From Branchiostoma floridae (taxonomy: Eukaryota; Chordata; Leptocardii; Amphioxiformes; Branchiostomatidae), in contig NW_023365716.1 in the NCBI RefSeq assembly GCF_000003815.2, positions 1,063,593 through 1,115,922 on the forward strand: DNA of 52,330 nt, written 5' to 3'. A program made the translations under genes and the position numbers. Numbering within the stretch: position 1 is the first letter of the stretch; the number at the start of each line of letters is the position of its first letter. This document shows positions 51,008-52,330 of this stretch, one piece after another. Under the pieces are notes generated by a model that saw only the letters and a list, made by a program, of their open reading frames with translations, was not told the DNA's origin and searched no databases.

Positions 51008-51234
51008 CACATGTTTAAGTATCAGTTAATCACAGCTAAAAGAGACTGTTTTAAGTTTTCTTTTTTCCCTCGCACGGTTGTCGAGTGGAACGGACTGCCG
51101 GGGCACACTGCCCAGGCCCCGTCAGTCGAGGCCTTTAAGGCCGGTTTGGCTGCCTTGCCCTAATCCGCAAGCCGCCCCCCCCCCTCAGCGACACCCCAGC
51201 GGGGTTTTTGGAGGGTACAGAAGATGAAGATGAA
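51008..51234 (+). mobile_element. 3' fragment of a CR1/jockey-type LINE
   Basis: The frame reads KRDCFKFSFFPRTVVEWN, then GLPGHTAQAPSVEAFKAGLA and LP*, the well-known C-terminus of many non-LTR reverse transcriptases. A short 3' UTR and a GAAGAT tail follow. GAAAAT stands on both sides (51,002-51,007 and 51,235-51,240), and the paralog near 23,232 has the empty site. It is strongly 5'-truncated. Confidence 0.8.
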
Positions 51235-51562
51235 GAAAATAATGACTGCACACAAAACGGAGTTGACTTCCATACATAGCTATAGCTGCGCACCAAAAAA
51301 TGGTAGGCAGGTCACTACAAGGAAAAGTTTCGCATTATGGTGCACGAATATAACGATCGTTATTTAATCTACCATTTACATTATCAAATACTACATTTTT
51401 TGTTATGTCTGGTAATACATTTGAGATACAGAATGATATTTAGCTTCTCACACATTAGTTTGAATGCCCCCCTCCCCATCGACTACCGATCGAAAACACG
51501 CCTCTAATTCTAAGTCGCCGCGAAATAAGCCCCAAAAAGGCAGTTTTAACGACAATCAAAGC
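51235..51562 (-). other. Intron 1 of ZNF-11, promoter-proximal part
   Basis: Matches 23,245-23,562 of the ZNF-6 unit, including the G-tract (ATGCCCCCCTCCCCATCGAC near 51,464-51,483). Confidence 0.6.
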
Positions 51563-51640
51563 TCTTACCTGTAGGTCTACGGTGAAAACCGGTCTCCAAA
51601 ACTCCTACAAATCGGTAAAAATCGCGTCAGTTTGGAGAAT
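51563..51640 (-). promoter_or_regulatory. Truncated promoter/exon-1 module P10 (ZNF-11)
   Basis: Donor CCTACAG|GTAAGA (junction 51,568/51,569) and exon-1 sequence are present. At about 51,640 the family sequence stops, before the positions where the YY1-like and DR1 boxes should be. Confidence 0.55.
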
Positions 51641-52330
51641 ATGCAAACTCAAGGTCTCATAACACAGTAATTATCCGCGACCCCCGTCCCCCAAAGTAGT
51701 TCGGGTTAAAATAGTGCATCGCGGTACTTGCAAAGGCCGTATTTATTCTTCCGTGCACGACAGCGAGGTGGAATCTGTGGTGAATAGTAGAGGAATACAT
51801 CGGCGTTCATACTGTATAAGTTGGATTACGTCGCTTTTTCGGCGGGCGGGAATTTGCGCCTTGATATGTTACCGGCACTTCCTGTTCGCCGGCTGCAGTT
51901 CCATGACCTCCGCTGGGGGTCAAATCAAAGTGTCTGTTATAGAAAAACGAACCGGCAAATCTATGCTCATCTTCAGATATTTTGTAGCTTGTACCCTCAA
52001 CTTCAACATACTAAATTCTTGTGAATTGTATCTGCACCCTACTATAGGTTTTGAGTCGTCGAACCACCTCACTTTGGGGTCCTTAACCATGTAAATCCCC
52101 CTACCCGAAAAACTGTGTTCTGAGACCTTCATCCACAGCGTGAATTCCCCAGGGACGGACAAGCACAGTAAATTTGACCGATATGTTGGTAATTGATCTC
52201 GGCTGACTTGAACTGTAACATTTTCGTTACCATCTGACCCGCCGTTACCATGGCAACGGCCGCCTAGACCGTTCCCTATGCTTAAGTATAGGACTTAGTG
52301 CGGTCTTAAGCCCGCTCGACTCCCCCCCCC
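51641..52330. other. Unrelated flank upstream of ZNF-11
   Basis: Moderate G+C and no similarity to the other units that could be seen. Open frames of 60-126 codons (for example 51,714-52,094 plus) show no recognisable domain. A perfect RFX X-box lies at 52,244-52,257. Confidence 0.4.
52244..52257. promoter_or_regulatory. RFX X-box-like palindrome
   Basis: GTTACCATGGCAAC consists of two half-sites (GTTACC, GGCAAC) with a two-base spacer, the ideal X-box form. It is either the new ZNF-11 promoter or belongs to a gene beyond the window. Confidence 0.45.

Overview
The window looks like animal (metazoan) genomic DNA, most likely amphioxus (Branchiostoma). The basis is family knowledge: its zinc fingers alternate strictly between a '[11 protein letters not shown]' type and a '[11 protein letters not shown]' type. 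There are also introns, AATAAA poly(A) signals, LINE/SINE/DNA-transposon insertions and minisatellites, and no bacterial features. The species is inferred; no search was run.

The window is a head-to-tail tandem cluster of eleven C2H2 zinc-finger (ZNF) gene copies, all on the minus strand. They are named here ZNF-1 to ZNF-11 by rising coordinate. A typical unit, read on the minus strand, has a promoter module (nuclear-receptor DR1 plus a YY1-like ATGGCGG box), a short ATG-free exon 1 ending CTACAG|GTAAGA, a 0.5-1 kb intron with a conserved G-tract, one large coding exon, a 3' UTR with fossil zinc fingers, and AATAAA just before the next promoter. Two N-terminal types occur. The short type starts MEDSS (ZNF-1, 3, 4, 5, 8, and 2 with its ATG lost). 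The long type starts MAEF and carries two SUMO-consensus motifs (ZNF-6, 7, 9, 10, 11). No KRAB, SCAN, BTB, ZAD or PR/SET domain is visible.

Five copies read through as intact ORFs: ZNF-3 (9,387-10,814), ZNF-5 (16,028-17,194), ZNF-6 (21,198-22,757), ZNF-7 (26,396-28,543) and ZNF-11 (48,738-50,462). The others carry stops, frameshifts, a lost start codon, a lost splice donor, a truncation or a SINE. This is a birth-and-death cluster: finger blocks of 168 and 252 bp (2 and 3 fingers) are duplicated inside genes, blocks are shared between genes many kb apart, and ZNF-7 is an in-frame fusion carrying two complete N-terminal heads.

The spacers are full of mobile DNA. Many insertions can be delimited exactly because a paralogous unit shows the empty site: an RTE-like LINE (2,253-3,536), a TA-flanked mariner-like element (8,414-9,336), pogo/Tigger-like elements (684-858 and 10,847-12,111), an 8-bp-TSD element (18,127-18,734), TIR elements at 18,921-19,612 and 38,140-38,836, a palindromic element loaded with CRE motifs inside the ZNF-6 promoter (23,734-25,079), a 5.2-kb CACTA-like element built largely of two minisatellites (30,966-36,136), a tRNA-derived SINE (40,277-40,474) and a LINE 3' fragment (51,008-51,234). 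Three runs of N are assembly gaps (18,226-18,593; 24,126-24,340; 38,394-38,563).

The proteins are probably nuclear DNA-binding factors whose finger arrays are being reshuffled. Variation concentrates at the DNA-contacting helix residues while the framework stays almost fixed.
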